From NCBI GenBank assembly GCA_032768795.1, contig CP136490.1, positions 5,208,001-5,272,000 of the forward strand: a DNA stretch of 64,000 nt, read 5' to 3'. The notes beneath the pieces were generated by a model. That model was not told where the DNA came from. It saw only the letters and a program-made list of their open reading frames with translations, and made no database searches. Positions within the stretch are counted from its first letter, which is position 1, and each line of letters begins with the position of its first letter. Source of the DNA: Tremella fuciformis. Its lineage: Eukaryota; Basidiomycota; Tremellomycetes; Tremellales; Tremellaceae. The position numbers and the translations under genes were made by a program. Of this stretch, positions 47,482 to 56,902 are shown one piece after another.

Positions 47482-48729
47482 TCAAGCAAAGACAGCCGCC
47501 ACGTTGCTCAGTGCTGTCCACCACCATCCGCGATACAGACTGCTCAACCCTTCCTCGTCGATGATCTTCCTCGCGCAGTCTACGAGCCCCTCGTACGGCT
47601 CCGTTGTCGGTCGGAGGCCTATGACATCTTCCTCTGTGCCGGCATACTCCGCCCCTTCTGGTGTTGCACCCTCTTCTAGCTCGCCACCGGCAAAGCCGCC
47701 GGTATTGGGCTGGATGGATAACCGAGTGGCAACGACTTCAAGGGGAGCGAGCCACCCAGTGGCGAGCGCTTGGTAGACGAGGTACAAGCCCCACCAGAAG
47801 TAGCCAACGGATTCCTGCTCGATCCCGTCCTCCAGCGGACTCGGCTGGCCAAGCAGTACGACGCGGACCGTGCGGGCGACGAGGGTGACGCAGAGGGAGT
47901 GAATAAAGGTAGCAGCTAGCAGTCCGGGTGTGAGGTACAGCATGTGCGGCTTGGATAGCTCGTGTTGCGAAAGCAGGATCCGCAGAGATGTGCGGGGTTG
48001 CAGGGGAAGTTTGTAGGGAGTGATAATGGATCTGCGTGTCAGCAAAGCAGACCAATTTGTAACAACTCCACTCACCGATTGATGATCACCGTCATCGGCA
48101 GTGTGATGAGGGTCAGGACAATGGTGAAGATGCCCATTCTACGATATCAGCACTCTGGCAAGACTCATTGAGTTCATGGCCCACCTGATGCCGCCCGCTT
48201 CCGGCACCGAGTAGGTCCCTCTCGGACCCTGCGTCGAGGATCCGCCGACGAAGATGACCGAGGCGATAGAGACCATAGTCGTGAATAGGAGCATAGGGAT
48301 GGCACCTCTCAATCAGACCAGACTGTATGAGGAAATCGCGGAGGCACACCTTTGTATAGACCGTACCAGCCTTCTAGCCGCTTGGTACGCCGCAGAGTGC
48401 CCAACAAGGTCGTCAATGTGGGACCGACGCTAAGGTCAGCTGAGCATCGGTACGCGTTACAATTGCACTGACCGATTCTCGACCCCTTCAAGGCCGACAG
48501 CTCGTGGGTTGTAATTCGCGCGAAGCCTTACGAGGGCGCCGTGGAAGGGCATGGTTATGCCCACGCCTACGGCCATGAGCACCACCATGATGAGCACAGC
48601 GAGGAGGAGGGTGAGTATGAACTCGAACATGTTGGCGTTGTCTTGTCTGACAAGCGTCTGCTGGTTGACGTGTAGTTGAACAGTGACGACAGCGCAGCCT
48701 TTGTCCGGCTGCGCGTAAGTCGTGGCCAT
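47482..48729 (-). CDS. Divergent mitochondrial-carrier-like membrane protein
   Basis: Multispanning membrane protein with several hydrophobic segments: FILTLLLAVLIMVVLMAVGV, IPMLLFTTMVSIASVIFVGG, MGIFTIVLTLITLPMTVIIN, YLTPGLLAATFIHSLCV and YFWWGLYLVYQALATGWLAP. Carrier-type signatures appear only in part: LEGWYGLYKG after the first repeat and APLEVVATRLSIQP with YEGLVDCARKIIDEEGLSSL and YRGWWWT in the last repeat. This pattern, one well-kept P-x-x-x-x-x-x-R-L element and eroded others, is like outer-membrane SLC25 relatives (Ugo1/SLC25A46). Roughly five introns. Transport activity is uncertain. Confidence 0.68.
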
Positions 48730-48991
48730 TCGGCTCCGAAAGAGTAGGTGGCGGTGGCGGTACAAGCCCTTTAGCGGCGATCACCGTTCCTATTTTGCGC
48801 GGCGGGGCAAGGTCCGAAAGCCGCAGGGGAAACAGCTCGGGGTGCTTCGGGGGTTCGGTCCGACGATAAGATGCTGCCAAAGTCACTCTAACTTACACGA
48901 ACCAAGTAGACCAGCGTTCAGTTTCCCTTGTTTATTTTCTCTTCTCCCGCATCACACAATCTAACACAGTCAAAAAAGCATTCCGATCAAG

Positions 48992-50289
48992 ATGCCCAAG
49001 ATTCTCGTGTGAGCAGCTGCCACCGCGGATGACCAAGGGCCTGCTGATCATTAAGCACACGTAACCTCGGCCCAGATGCCATGGCCATTCTTGAGGAGTC
49101 GGACTTTGACATTATCCTCAACCCAGAGGAGGCCAATCCGTCTCGCGAATGGGTCCTGGGACACCTCGCAGACCCGGACGTCGTATCCGCGTGCATCATG
49201 CCGACGCAGCCAAGCGACAAGGCGGACGAGGAGCTCTTTGCCGCATGCAACAAGAATTTCCGATGTCTCTCGACTTTTTCCGTCGGGTATGGTGAGGAAT
49301 GTCTCGCTTGGGCCCTGCACAGTCGTTGATTGAGGAGACCACATCAACGTCCCAATTGCCAAGTCGAAAGGTATCAAGATTGGACACACGCCCGGTGTGC
49401 TCAGTGGCGCCGGTATGCCCAAGCTCTGAAACAGTACAAACGAAGCAGGCTGATGGCCAAGTCGCCGACATCGTCGTCATGCTGACCCTCATGACCATGC
49501 GCCGGACAGAGGAAGGCATCTCGCTGGTCAAATCCGGCAAGTGGGCTCAGCTCCCATGGGCCCCGTGGGTCCTGTGCGGCCCTTCGATCTCTCACCCATC
49601 ACTCACCATCTCCTTCCTGGGTTTCGGGCGGATCTCGCAAGAAGCCCTCTCACGCCTGTTGGCGTTCACATCAAAGTCCCACCCGCCCAACGTGACATAC
49701 GCCTCGTCCCGCGCCAGGCCAGACCAAGCCGCCATAGACGCCGACTTCTCCAAGCATTTCGGTGTGAGCGTCAAGCGCGTCGAGAAGGACCAGCTGGCGG
49801 CCGAGGCGGATATCCTTATTGTGCTCTGTGATCTGAACCCCAACACCAAGGACTATGTGGACAAGGCTTTCCTGAAGAAGATGAAGAAGACGGCTGTGTT
49901 GATCAATGGAGCGCGAGTGAGTATTGCGATATCTGCCTTGCTCTTCCGCTTGGTCGCGTGAGCGCAAACCGGTTACTAATGCACAGGGCCCAATCGTCAA
50001 CAGCGAAGACTTGGCAGAAGCGTTGGCGGAGGGAGAGATATTCGGCGCCGGCCTCGATGTCATCACCGGTGAGCCGCATGTCGCCGCCGACCACCCTTTG
50101 GTCCTGGCTCCCAACTGCGTCGTCCTCCCGCATATGGGGTCGGCGGACCTGGATACCCGAAAAGCTATGGCGGCCCTATGTGAGTCTTCTGCGCCTGACT
50201 TGGAGGAAAGACAGCCAGCTGACGCACCAGGCGCGAGGAATGCCCTTGCAGCAGCTAAAGGCGAGACGATGCCTGCAATGGTCCAGTGA
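48992..50289 (+). CDS. D-2-hydroxyacid dehydrogenase (glyoxylate/hydroxypyruvate reductase type)
   Basis: NAD(P)H-dependent reductase of glyoxylate, hydroxypyruvate or related 2-ketoacids. MPKILV begins the protein; NLGPDAMAILEESDFDIILN follows an intron. Next are CLSTFSVGYDHINVPIAKSK, GVLSGAVADIVVMLTLMTMR, the nucleotide-binding ISFLGFGRISQEAL (G-x-G-x-x-x), and DLNPNTKDYVDKAFLKKMKK. The catalytic set is complete: Arg in NGARGPIVNSEDL, Glu in DVITGEPHVAADHP and His in VLPHMGSADLDTRKAM. It ends NALAAAKGETMPAMVQ after a final intron. The GRISQEA glycine motif lacks the usual third Gly. Cytosolic; no targeting signal. Confidence 0.9.
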
Positions 50290-50583
50290 CGCAGTTTGGC
50301 GCCTTAGCATCAGCCCGGCTCAGGCGTAAACATCGTAGATACGCCGCAAAGATATGGACCGATGTGATGCTACAATTGAAAGTCGCATCAAGCGGTGATC
50401 ACCTCCTCTATCGCCTGTCAAATTATCACCACCAACTCAACTGCCCCGAGTGGTCAACTTCACTTGCTCCCGGAAGGCCAGCTCGCCTAGCATCCGTCTG
50501 AAGTTGCCCTAGGCTCTGGGGGAGCTGCGGAGTATGGGACGTCAGAGTTGTGATGCCTTGCGTCCCATCGCTTTCTGCTGAGA
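50290..50583. other. Short convergent gap
   Basis: 3' flanks of the dehydrogenase (plus) and the zinc-cluster factor (minus). Nothing further seen. Confidence 0.5.
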
Positions 50584-53500
50584 TCAGGCAAAGGGACTGA
50601 AGCCGGTCGGATCCAATGGCTCACCGAGAGGGGGAAACGGGAACCACAAGTCCATAAACGAGTCGGGGTCGGTGATCTCGCCTGTCACTCCGGGTAGTTC
50701 GGACGGCTATGCTTCAGCAATGTGTCACAGTGTCACTGCGCTCTGGGCTCACAAAAGTCAGCGTCTCGGACGGTCCGGCAGGTCTACCTGAGTTGCTGAA
50801 CAGCTGATCGGCATAGGTGAAGTCAAAGTTGGAAGTGATGGCATCCAGGTCGTTGAAGTTGAAATCAGACGCGCTGATTGGTCCTGCGGCTGTGGCTTCC
50901 GCGGTCATTTGTGGCAAAGTAGGATTGAGATCGGTGGACGGCAGTACCGTATTCTCTTTGACGGGCGATGGGGCTTTTGACAAAGGCGGAAGAATTCGAT
51001 TGCTTCGGGCGCGTTGAAGGACGTCTCGGAGCATGGTAGCCACTTGGAAGCTTGGCACTGACGGTTCAGCGACTACATTGGATAGATGGACGGAGTCACC
51101 TTCTTCTGTCAAGCGCAGAGACACCCTATCAACGTCTCGACTGACTTGGCGCACGTCAAGAACTTCGGGAAGGAGATTAGCCATACGAATCAGAAGTCTG
51201 GCAGCGAAGGCGGCGCCGACATCTAAGGATTAGTTTGCGTTCATGCTCTGGCGTTCACACGTACGGGTATAGATATTTGCTGTTCTCATCAGCTTCGTCT
51301 TACCTCAAATGTCAATGCAACTCACCCCACTTGAAGTTGTCGTTGTAATCCCCGCCGCGCAAACAGATTGATAGTATCTTTTCGGCAGCACGTATGGCAA
51401 TGATCAAGAATTCTTTGCGCTGATCACTCATTCTCGCGATGTCAAACTTGTTTCGCACGCCGTAGAGGATGCGCGAATTCGTGTACATGCTTTTTCTTCA
51501 GACGAGAGCGGCCACAAATAGGACAGGCTCACAACGCACCAGCCCGGCCTGTCACCAGATTTTCCCGCAGTAAATCTGTGGGCGGGATGCCCCGATCGCC
51601 TTGCTCCTCAGAATTGGCTCGCTCGACAATATGAGTACCCACGGAGATACTGGTCCCAATATGTGAACCATTGATTGGTCAGCACTCGAGCTTGCATGAG
51701 CTTCTCATCGAGGTCTGGCAAAGCCAGTGAAGGAGGCAGTATCGAGAATGGCTGATACAGTCCAGCTAAAGGGTTGTCAGTGGTGACATATCCACGCCTG
51801 GTCGAACCTACTGCGGAAGGTAAAGAGCTCCACCGATGATGATAGGCGAGCATCGGCGGGTATTGAGAGGGGATGCTCCAAAAACTGTCGAGCATAACGA
51901 ATAGTGATCTCCCCGGTGATGAACGCGGGTCGTCCGAAATTGAAAGCCATCCTGTCCGTAAGACGGTTATACGAGACACAATGCAACTTGCTCGAGATCC
52001 ATTCGGAACAGCTGAGATGCTCAGCTAGGCCGTGTCCAAGCCCAAGAAGTGACGTACCTGCAGCCACACTCGAGCGCCTACGACCATTGGATAATCCGCT
52101 CTGATCTGGTCCACGGGTTTGTTTTGTCCCATACCGCTTTGAGCGAGATAAGGTAGACAACGGTAAAGACCCATGTCCATGGCTATCCGTAAAGCATGGC
52201 CTGGGATTTTGAGCTCTAGCGGGGCTGAGAGCGAGGCGCTATTTACCGCCAGGACGCCAGCTCGTATCTCCCCACGATGCCATGATGATCATGGCTTGTA
52301 CGATCTCGATCCGCGCTATCGGCGTAAAGAGGGTTGTCATCCCTGAGGTATGAGCATTCCGGCCCAAAAAACAAAGGCAACCCACCAATCTTCTCTGCAT
52401 GCTCCCGACATTTTCTCTGTAGCTCGCTTTCTTGTTTTGCAGCATCTTCCACTTTCGCGCCGACATACAAGATGGCAGTGATGCAGAAGGAAGATCGCTC
52501 GCAGAGACTGCTGTGAGTACATGCTGGCGATCTCATTCCTGACTTTACCTTTCCCAGGTATCGACCTCGGGGTCGAAAATGGGAATAAACATGAGGCAAT
52601 GGTCGATGAAACTAACGACTCAGCAATTTATGCCATGACCGGGAGCGTGCTAACGATTTGTACAGCTGCCTACCCTTTTCCTCAGTACACCAGCCCAGCT
52701 CCACAGGATTTTTGAAGTTCTTGCGGTAGGTACTTGAGCCATTCGCCAACGAGCTCTTGTTCAAGCTGCCGTCGGCAGCCGTGCCAACTTGCTTCTTCTG
52801 CCGCTTTGAGGATCCGAGCGGTGCTGTGGATGGGTATATCTTTTCCTCTACCTTGCGTTTCCCCGTGCGGGCAACTTCGGCATATCTCTCCACCGGCTCC
52901 TCAGGGTGCCCATCCGCCTTCAAACGTGCTGCTTCGGCGAGAGACAGCATGTTGTCCCATGGGGCATTCCCAGTAGAAGGATTGAGGGGATCTTTGTCCT
53001 CGTCGTCTTCTTCCTCGCGAATAGGACCACCGGGCTTTGGCGGTGTCGGTGGTCGTGCCCACGGGCGCTGCTCCAGAATCTTCTCCTTGTTTACGGGAGG
53101 GCGTTGGGTGGCAGGTGCTGGACCGCTACCAGGGTCGAAGAGCGAATCCATGCTGAGCAAAGTCCCGGGAGTGCTCTGAGCCGCCGGCGGTGTATACTGG
53201 AAAGAGATGGCTGTGAGATCAGCAAAGTCGCTGATCCGACAGCAGGATAGCCTACGGTCGGGGGGAACACGGTGAAGGGGACTGAGGCCCGTCGTCAAGG
53301 CCGGACCACCAACGGTGGCCCCGCGTTGCAGCCTGATCAGTTCCTCCATGGTGCTCTGAAGCGCACCCATCTGCGCTTCAACCACCTTGAGTCGGCTACC
53401 GAATCAGCTGCATATACAGTGGGTGAGTAGCGTACGCACTCCTCGACCTTCGATCCTTTGGTCTTTCTCGGTCCATCAAATGTGCAGATATGACCGGATT

Positions 53501-53752
53501 GGCGGCACCGGTTGCAAGGGGGATTCTCTTTGCCGATGCATTTCATTTTCATCCGATGACAGAAATCCTGACCCCATCAGCGACGAGACCTACAAGGGGT
53601 GAACCAGGATTGATCGAGCAGAACTGACACATGCGCCTGCGAATTTCGTCAGCTTGGAAAGGTCAATCCGAGCGCAAAGGCCAGAACATACGGTTAGCCT
53701 GTTTGCGACGAGACTCCTCATCGTCGCCATCAGCAGAAGAGCGGTCGCTCAT
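50584..53752 (-). CDS. Zn2Cys6 fungal transcription factor
   Basis: The start at 53752 gives MSDRSSADGDDEESRRKQAN. An intron and then a second one of 67 nt bring together the zinc cluster RACDFCHRMKMKCIGKENPP with CNRCRQSGHICTFD, i.e. C-x2-C-x6-C-x7-C-x2-C-x6-C, the exact fungal spacing. A coiled-coil dimer element follows (RLKVVEAQMGALQSTMEEL). After a Pro/Asp-rich linker comes the fungal-specific regulatory domain, with GLPLFFGPECSYLRDDNPL, AFNFGRPAFITGEI and ARVLTNQWFTYWDQYLRG. The last exon encodes an acidic, aromatic end (DPDSFMDLWFPFPPLGEPLD), like an activation region. More than eight introns. Its targets are unknown; it lies next to the repeat-peptide gene in the same orientation. Confidence 0.9.
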
Positions 53753-54307
53753 ACTACACTGCCACAGCGTGTATAAATCTGATACCGCGCGATATTTCGT
53801 ATGGGCGATGCGGATCTCGGCGCCCGGAGTCCGGTACTGGGTGGTACTGAGCGGTGACGACCTAATGTCCCGTGTCCACGACCTCTGGGTAGACTCTGTT
53901 GGGGCTGTCGGGAGCTGTCACAGTTTCGGCTCCGGGAAAGATCGATCTTGTTCGAATGCTTAATTGTTCGTTGTAGGTAGGGCGAATGAGAAGAGTTGCG
54001 GTTGACCGGGAACTAAGAGAGAATCAACCACATGGACCGGCGTTTTCATGGCCGGTACCTGAACTTCGCTTAAGTACTCGTAGCATTCACTGATCTTATA
54101 TATCTCGTCTTCAGCTTTCAGTAGCAACCACATCTTGCATTTTTCGACAAAGTCAAAGCGCATTGACGAATGTCCGCCCCATGGGCAATGTGCATGTAAA
54201 GTAAGGTACTGAGAAACTTCAATCTATCGATGATGGTCCTCTCTTCCCTTCCCCGTCCTCCGGTCGTACTGCTCGATCAATCTCCTTACAGTAGTGTCAC
54301 GCAGAGT
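53753..54307. other. Intergenic, between zinc-cluster factor and repeat-peptide gene
   Basis: Promoter of the transcription factor and 3' flank of the peptide precursor. A 67-codon open frame at 53960-54163 (minus) has no visible features and was not accepted as a gene. Confidence 0.4.
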
Positions 54308-54931
54308 TCACTGGTCCAAGGCAAGCTCTTCTCGCTTCCAGCCCTTTGCGCCAGTGCCCCATCCGCCCCATCGCTGAGAGCCGACATCGTCGCTCGTACT
54401 GATAGCTTCGACGTCGGCCGCAACACCATTGTCGCCATCGTCGCGCCTCCAACCCTTGGCACCCGACCCCCAACCGGACCATTCTCCAGAGCCGGTCTCG
54501 TCCCGCTTCCAGCCCTTTGCGCCAGTCCCCCATCCGCCCCATTGCTGTGAGCCGACGCTGTCGTCGGTGGCCGTAGGCTCGACGTCGACGGAGCGGACCT
54601 CGTGATCATCGCGTTTCCAACCCTTGGCCCCCGAACCCCATCCCGACCATTCCCCAGAGCCTGTATCATCGCGCTTCCAGCCCTTTGCACCAGTGCCCCA
54701 TCCTCCCCAAAGCTCAGAACCAAGCTTGTCGGCCGCAACGACCACATTTGCCTTGTTGCTGTCGGTGGCTGCGAAGTTGTCCCGCTTCCACCCCTTGGCG
54801 CCGCTGCCCCATCCCGACCATTCGGCAGCGCCGGTACCGTCGTCAGCGACAGGTGCGGCGATAGGCGCCGCTTGCGCAAGCAAGGGAAGTAGGAAGACGA
54901 GGGCGACGAGATTTTTCACGGTGAGAGACAT
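54308..54931 (-). CDS. Secreted repeat-peptide precursor with Kex2-type sites (KEP-like)
   Basis: Intron-free frame of 207 residues. Residues 1-22 form a signal peptide (MSLTVKNLVALVFLLPLLAQ, cleavage near AA-PIAAP). Six copies of W-[SG]-G-W-G-[ST]-G-A-K-G-W follow, at residues 38, 75, 95, 131, 151 and 188, each directly ending in KR (RR in the fifth). Two versions alternate strictly: SGWGS (copies 1, 3, 5) and GGWGT (copies 2, 4, 6). Spacers are acidic (DDTGSGE, VDVEPTATDDSVGSQ). There is no Cys and no membrane anchor. Dibasic sites after every repeat are the hallmark of Kex2 cleavage in the Golgi, as in alpha-factor-type pheromones, dikaritin RiPPs and Rep1-like proteins. I infer release of short Trp/Gly peptides. 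The biological role is unknown; I know no described family with this repeat. Confidence 0.85.
   Translation of the reverse strand: MSLTVKNLVALVFLLPLLAQAAPIAAPVADDGTGAAEWSGWGSGAKGWKRDNFAATDSNKANVVVAADKLGSELWGGWGTGAKGWKRDDTGSGEWSGWGSGAKGWKRDDHEVRSVDVEPTATDDSVGSQQWGGWGTGAKGWKRDETGSGEWSGWGSGAKGWRRDDGDNGVAADVEAISTSDDVGSQRWGGWGTGAKGWKREELALDQ
54332..54820 (-). repeat. Six tandem-dispersed copies of the 39-nt peptide unit
   Basis: Coding repeats of the secreted precursor. Five of the six copies fall in a higher-order pattern: two units 20 codons apart, then a spacer of about 36 codons, repeated. This implies duplication of a two-peptide block. Confidence 0.85.
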
Positions 54932-55534
54932 TTTGGATTTTTTGCTGCAGTTGAGGAGTCAAATCGGCTCGCGTGCGGAAGTAGGGGAGAGATTTTGAGG
55001 AATCTGGAAGAGTTAGTCAGTATTGCAACTAGTTCGAGGACGGCCTTACTCCTTGAGTTGAGAAAAAAGAAGTTTGTAGAAGAGGCAATGAACTCGCTGA
55101 AAATCGAGTCGAACGAATGGCAGAGTGATGCGAACGAAGGGCAAGAAATGAAGTGCAGTGAAGAAAGTGAGCGTGAGTTGAGGAGTGAAGAAGAGTCAGT
55201 GATCCATGCGGGCATATATATGAATCAAGCATTCTCAGGTGCTCAACGACAAGTGGCTCGCGGGTTGTCGTTGCCTTGGCATAAACAGGAGGGCGTTTCA
55301 CCATGGAGAGTCAGACATGGCAAGGGTTGGCGTGTAGAACCAAGTGAGACTGCAATAGCTTGTTAGCTTATTGCCTCGTAATGTCCATGTCCTTCCGAAA
55401 GAAGATAGAATGACGGCAGTATACATGTAAGTGCTCTTGATGCGTTTACAGCTGATCGGTATCGATGCTGTTGCTGCGGGCAGCTAAAGATGGAACATGC
55501 GACTACTTCTGCATATTTCTTCGACGTGAATGCC
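54932..55534. other. Promoter/leader of the peptide precursor and 3' flank of SUMO
   Basis: Holds the TATA-like element at 55214-55221. An antisense open frame at 54995-55366 (plus) has a biased, unconserved look and was not accepted. Confidence 0.5.
55214..55221 (-). promoter_or_regulatory. TATA box candidate of the repeat-peptide precursor
   Basis: TATATATA about 285 bases before the precursor start codon. The run between it and the ATG is purine/pyrimidine biased, as in a 5' leader. A strong TATA is common on inducible fungal genes. Confidence 0.4.
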
Positions 55535-56101
55535 CTACCACCCGCCAACCTCTGCTCAATTCAGCTACCGGACACAAGACAAGGGTGCCGACTCACGCTC
55601 CAGCATCACGTCGATCGAGTCCCCGTCTTCCATATCGAGCGACTCAGCAGTCTGGTCATCCTGGATACGCTGGCCGTCATACACAAGTCTGCGCTTTGTC
55701 AGCGCAAGATCATGGGCGCGAGATGCATCATCTCACCGAATGGTGGCAATGTCCGCGCCAACGCGCTCAGCGTAAGCTGCCTGAGTGATGTAAGCTCTGT
55801 TGCCACACCATTTCAGAGGTTACAAGTGGAAGGACGTGCTGCAAGGGTGGTGGGTAGGTATGACTCACCCTCAGCTTGTTCAGCTTTGTGGTCTTCTTGA
55901 TTTTGAAGAACACCTCGTTGCCGTCCGTCGAGACAAGTTTGATGTTGAGGGCGTTTTCTAGACAGTGAGCAATCAGCCATGCACAGGAAGACTCTCCTTT
56001 GCGTCCTGAAGGAACGCAAATGTCAGTCGAAAGCTACGCCCACCTTCTTTTGGTTTCACCTCGGCCGGTGGGTTGGGAGGAGTTCCTGCAGTATCGGACA
56101 T
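55535..56101 (-). CDS. SMT3: SUMO (small ubiquitin-like modifier, Smt3)
   Basis: Ubiquitin-like modifier attached to Lys by Aos1/Uba2 and Ubc9. Spliced order: MSDTAGTPPNPPAEVKPKE, then ENALNIKLVSTDGNEVFFKI, KTTKLNKLR, AAYAERVGADIATIR, VYDGQRIQDDQTAESLDMED and GDSIDVMLEQVGGW. The QxGG motif is followed by a single Trp, so processing by a SUMO protease must remove one residue before conjugation. The beta-grasp core and the long acidic turn (TAESLDMEDGDSI) are exactly SUMO-like rather than ubiquitin or NEDD8. Five or six exons. It is divergent from the DDT-PHD gene. Confidence 0.93.
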
Positions 56102-56902
56102 GACGCGAGAGTCTTGGGAGCGTGGACCTGGCAGACGATCTGAGAGCTACGATTCGTGTATCGGCGGCAGAGAGGGGGGTGCCGATGATGTTGAACGAGA
56201 GATTTACGCGTTACAACAAAGATGAGAAGGGTTGTGGTCGTCCTGGAGACGGGATGATGGAGTGGCAAAGTGACTGGACGTTAATCTATACGATCCCCCC
56301 ATGTTAGTTGGATTGTCTGTGCGGGCCTCAGGGTCCAAAAGGACAACGATGCACAGATGCAATTCGAGCAGCGCCGCTGCCAACCTCTTTCATCGTCACC
56401 ACCCATTGTCCATTGCGCCATTGCCACAGACATCACCCAAACACACGACGGCGAGAGAGTCGGAACTCAACACATAAACACGGTCACATTGGTCTCTCGA
56501 CTCGCAGGCGACAACAAAACGTTGTCACCGCCCCCGCTCCATTGTTCCCTCGACTGGCCAAAACGACGCGCGACTTTCTTTTCGCCCGTGCTCGCATTCG
56601 ACCAAATCCCCCGTCGCTTTCCACCGCTGGTCCCGGACCTTCCCATCGCTTCATCGTCAAACGAGTCGCATCGACGGGGTTTCTCCCGTAGGGCCTGTGG
56701 CTGGAGTACACAGCCCCGAAGCATCGCCAACACGTTGCCTGGGGTCGAGCTCGCCATCATCGACCCCTTGCTCGTCGTCGCGTACCCGACTCGCCCGTGT
56801 GGCACTTTGATCTGCCACATCCCACAATCAGTCGTGGCCAATCTTGCTGCCTGAGCTTGCCGGACCGAGCAGTCTTCAAATCTCCTATCCCTGCCGTCGG
56901 AT
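56102..56902. other. Divergent promoter region, SUMO / DDT-PHD protein
   Basis: About 800 bases. Open frames on both strands (56308-56925) are mutually overlapping, rich in Arg/Ser/Pro and lack splice or family support, so I treat the region as promoter and leader. Confidence 0.5.

Noticed and set aside
53960..54163. 67-codon minus-strand open frame with an ATG between the zinc-cluster factor and the peptide gene
   Set aside because: No signal peptide, domain or homology is visible, and the length is within chance for this region. It could be a small gene, but nothing supports it.
54308..54931. Classical dikaritin (UstYa/UstYb) RiPP cluster
   Set aside because: The precursor resembles the type, but no DUF3328 oxidase, tyrosinase or methyltransferase of such clusters was found among its neighbours; they are SUMO and a Zn2Cys6 factor.
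54308..54931. Farnesylated mating pheromone gene
   Set aside because: Basidiomycete pheromone precursors are short and end in a CAAX box. This protein has a signal peptide, no Cys at all and ends in ALDQ.
54995..55366. 123-codon plus-strand frame antisense to the peptide-gene leader
   Set aside because: Composition follows the purine-biased leader, without conserved motifs. Better explained as promoter and 5' leader of the precursor on the other strand.
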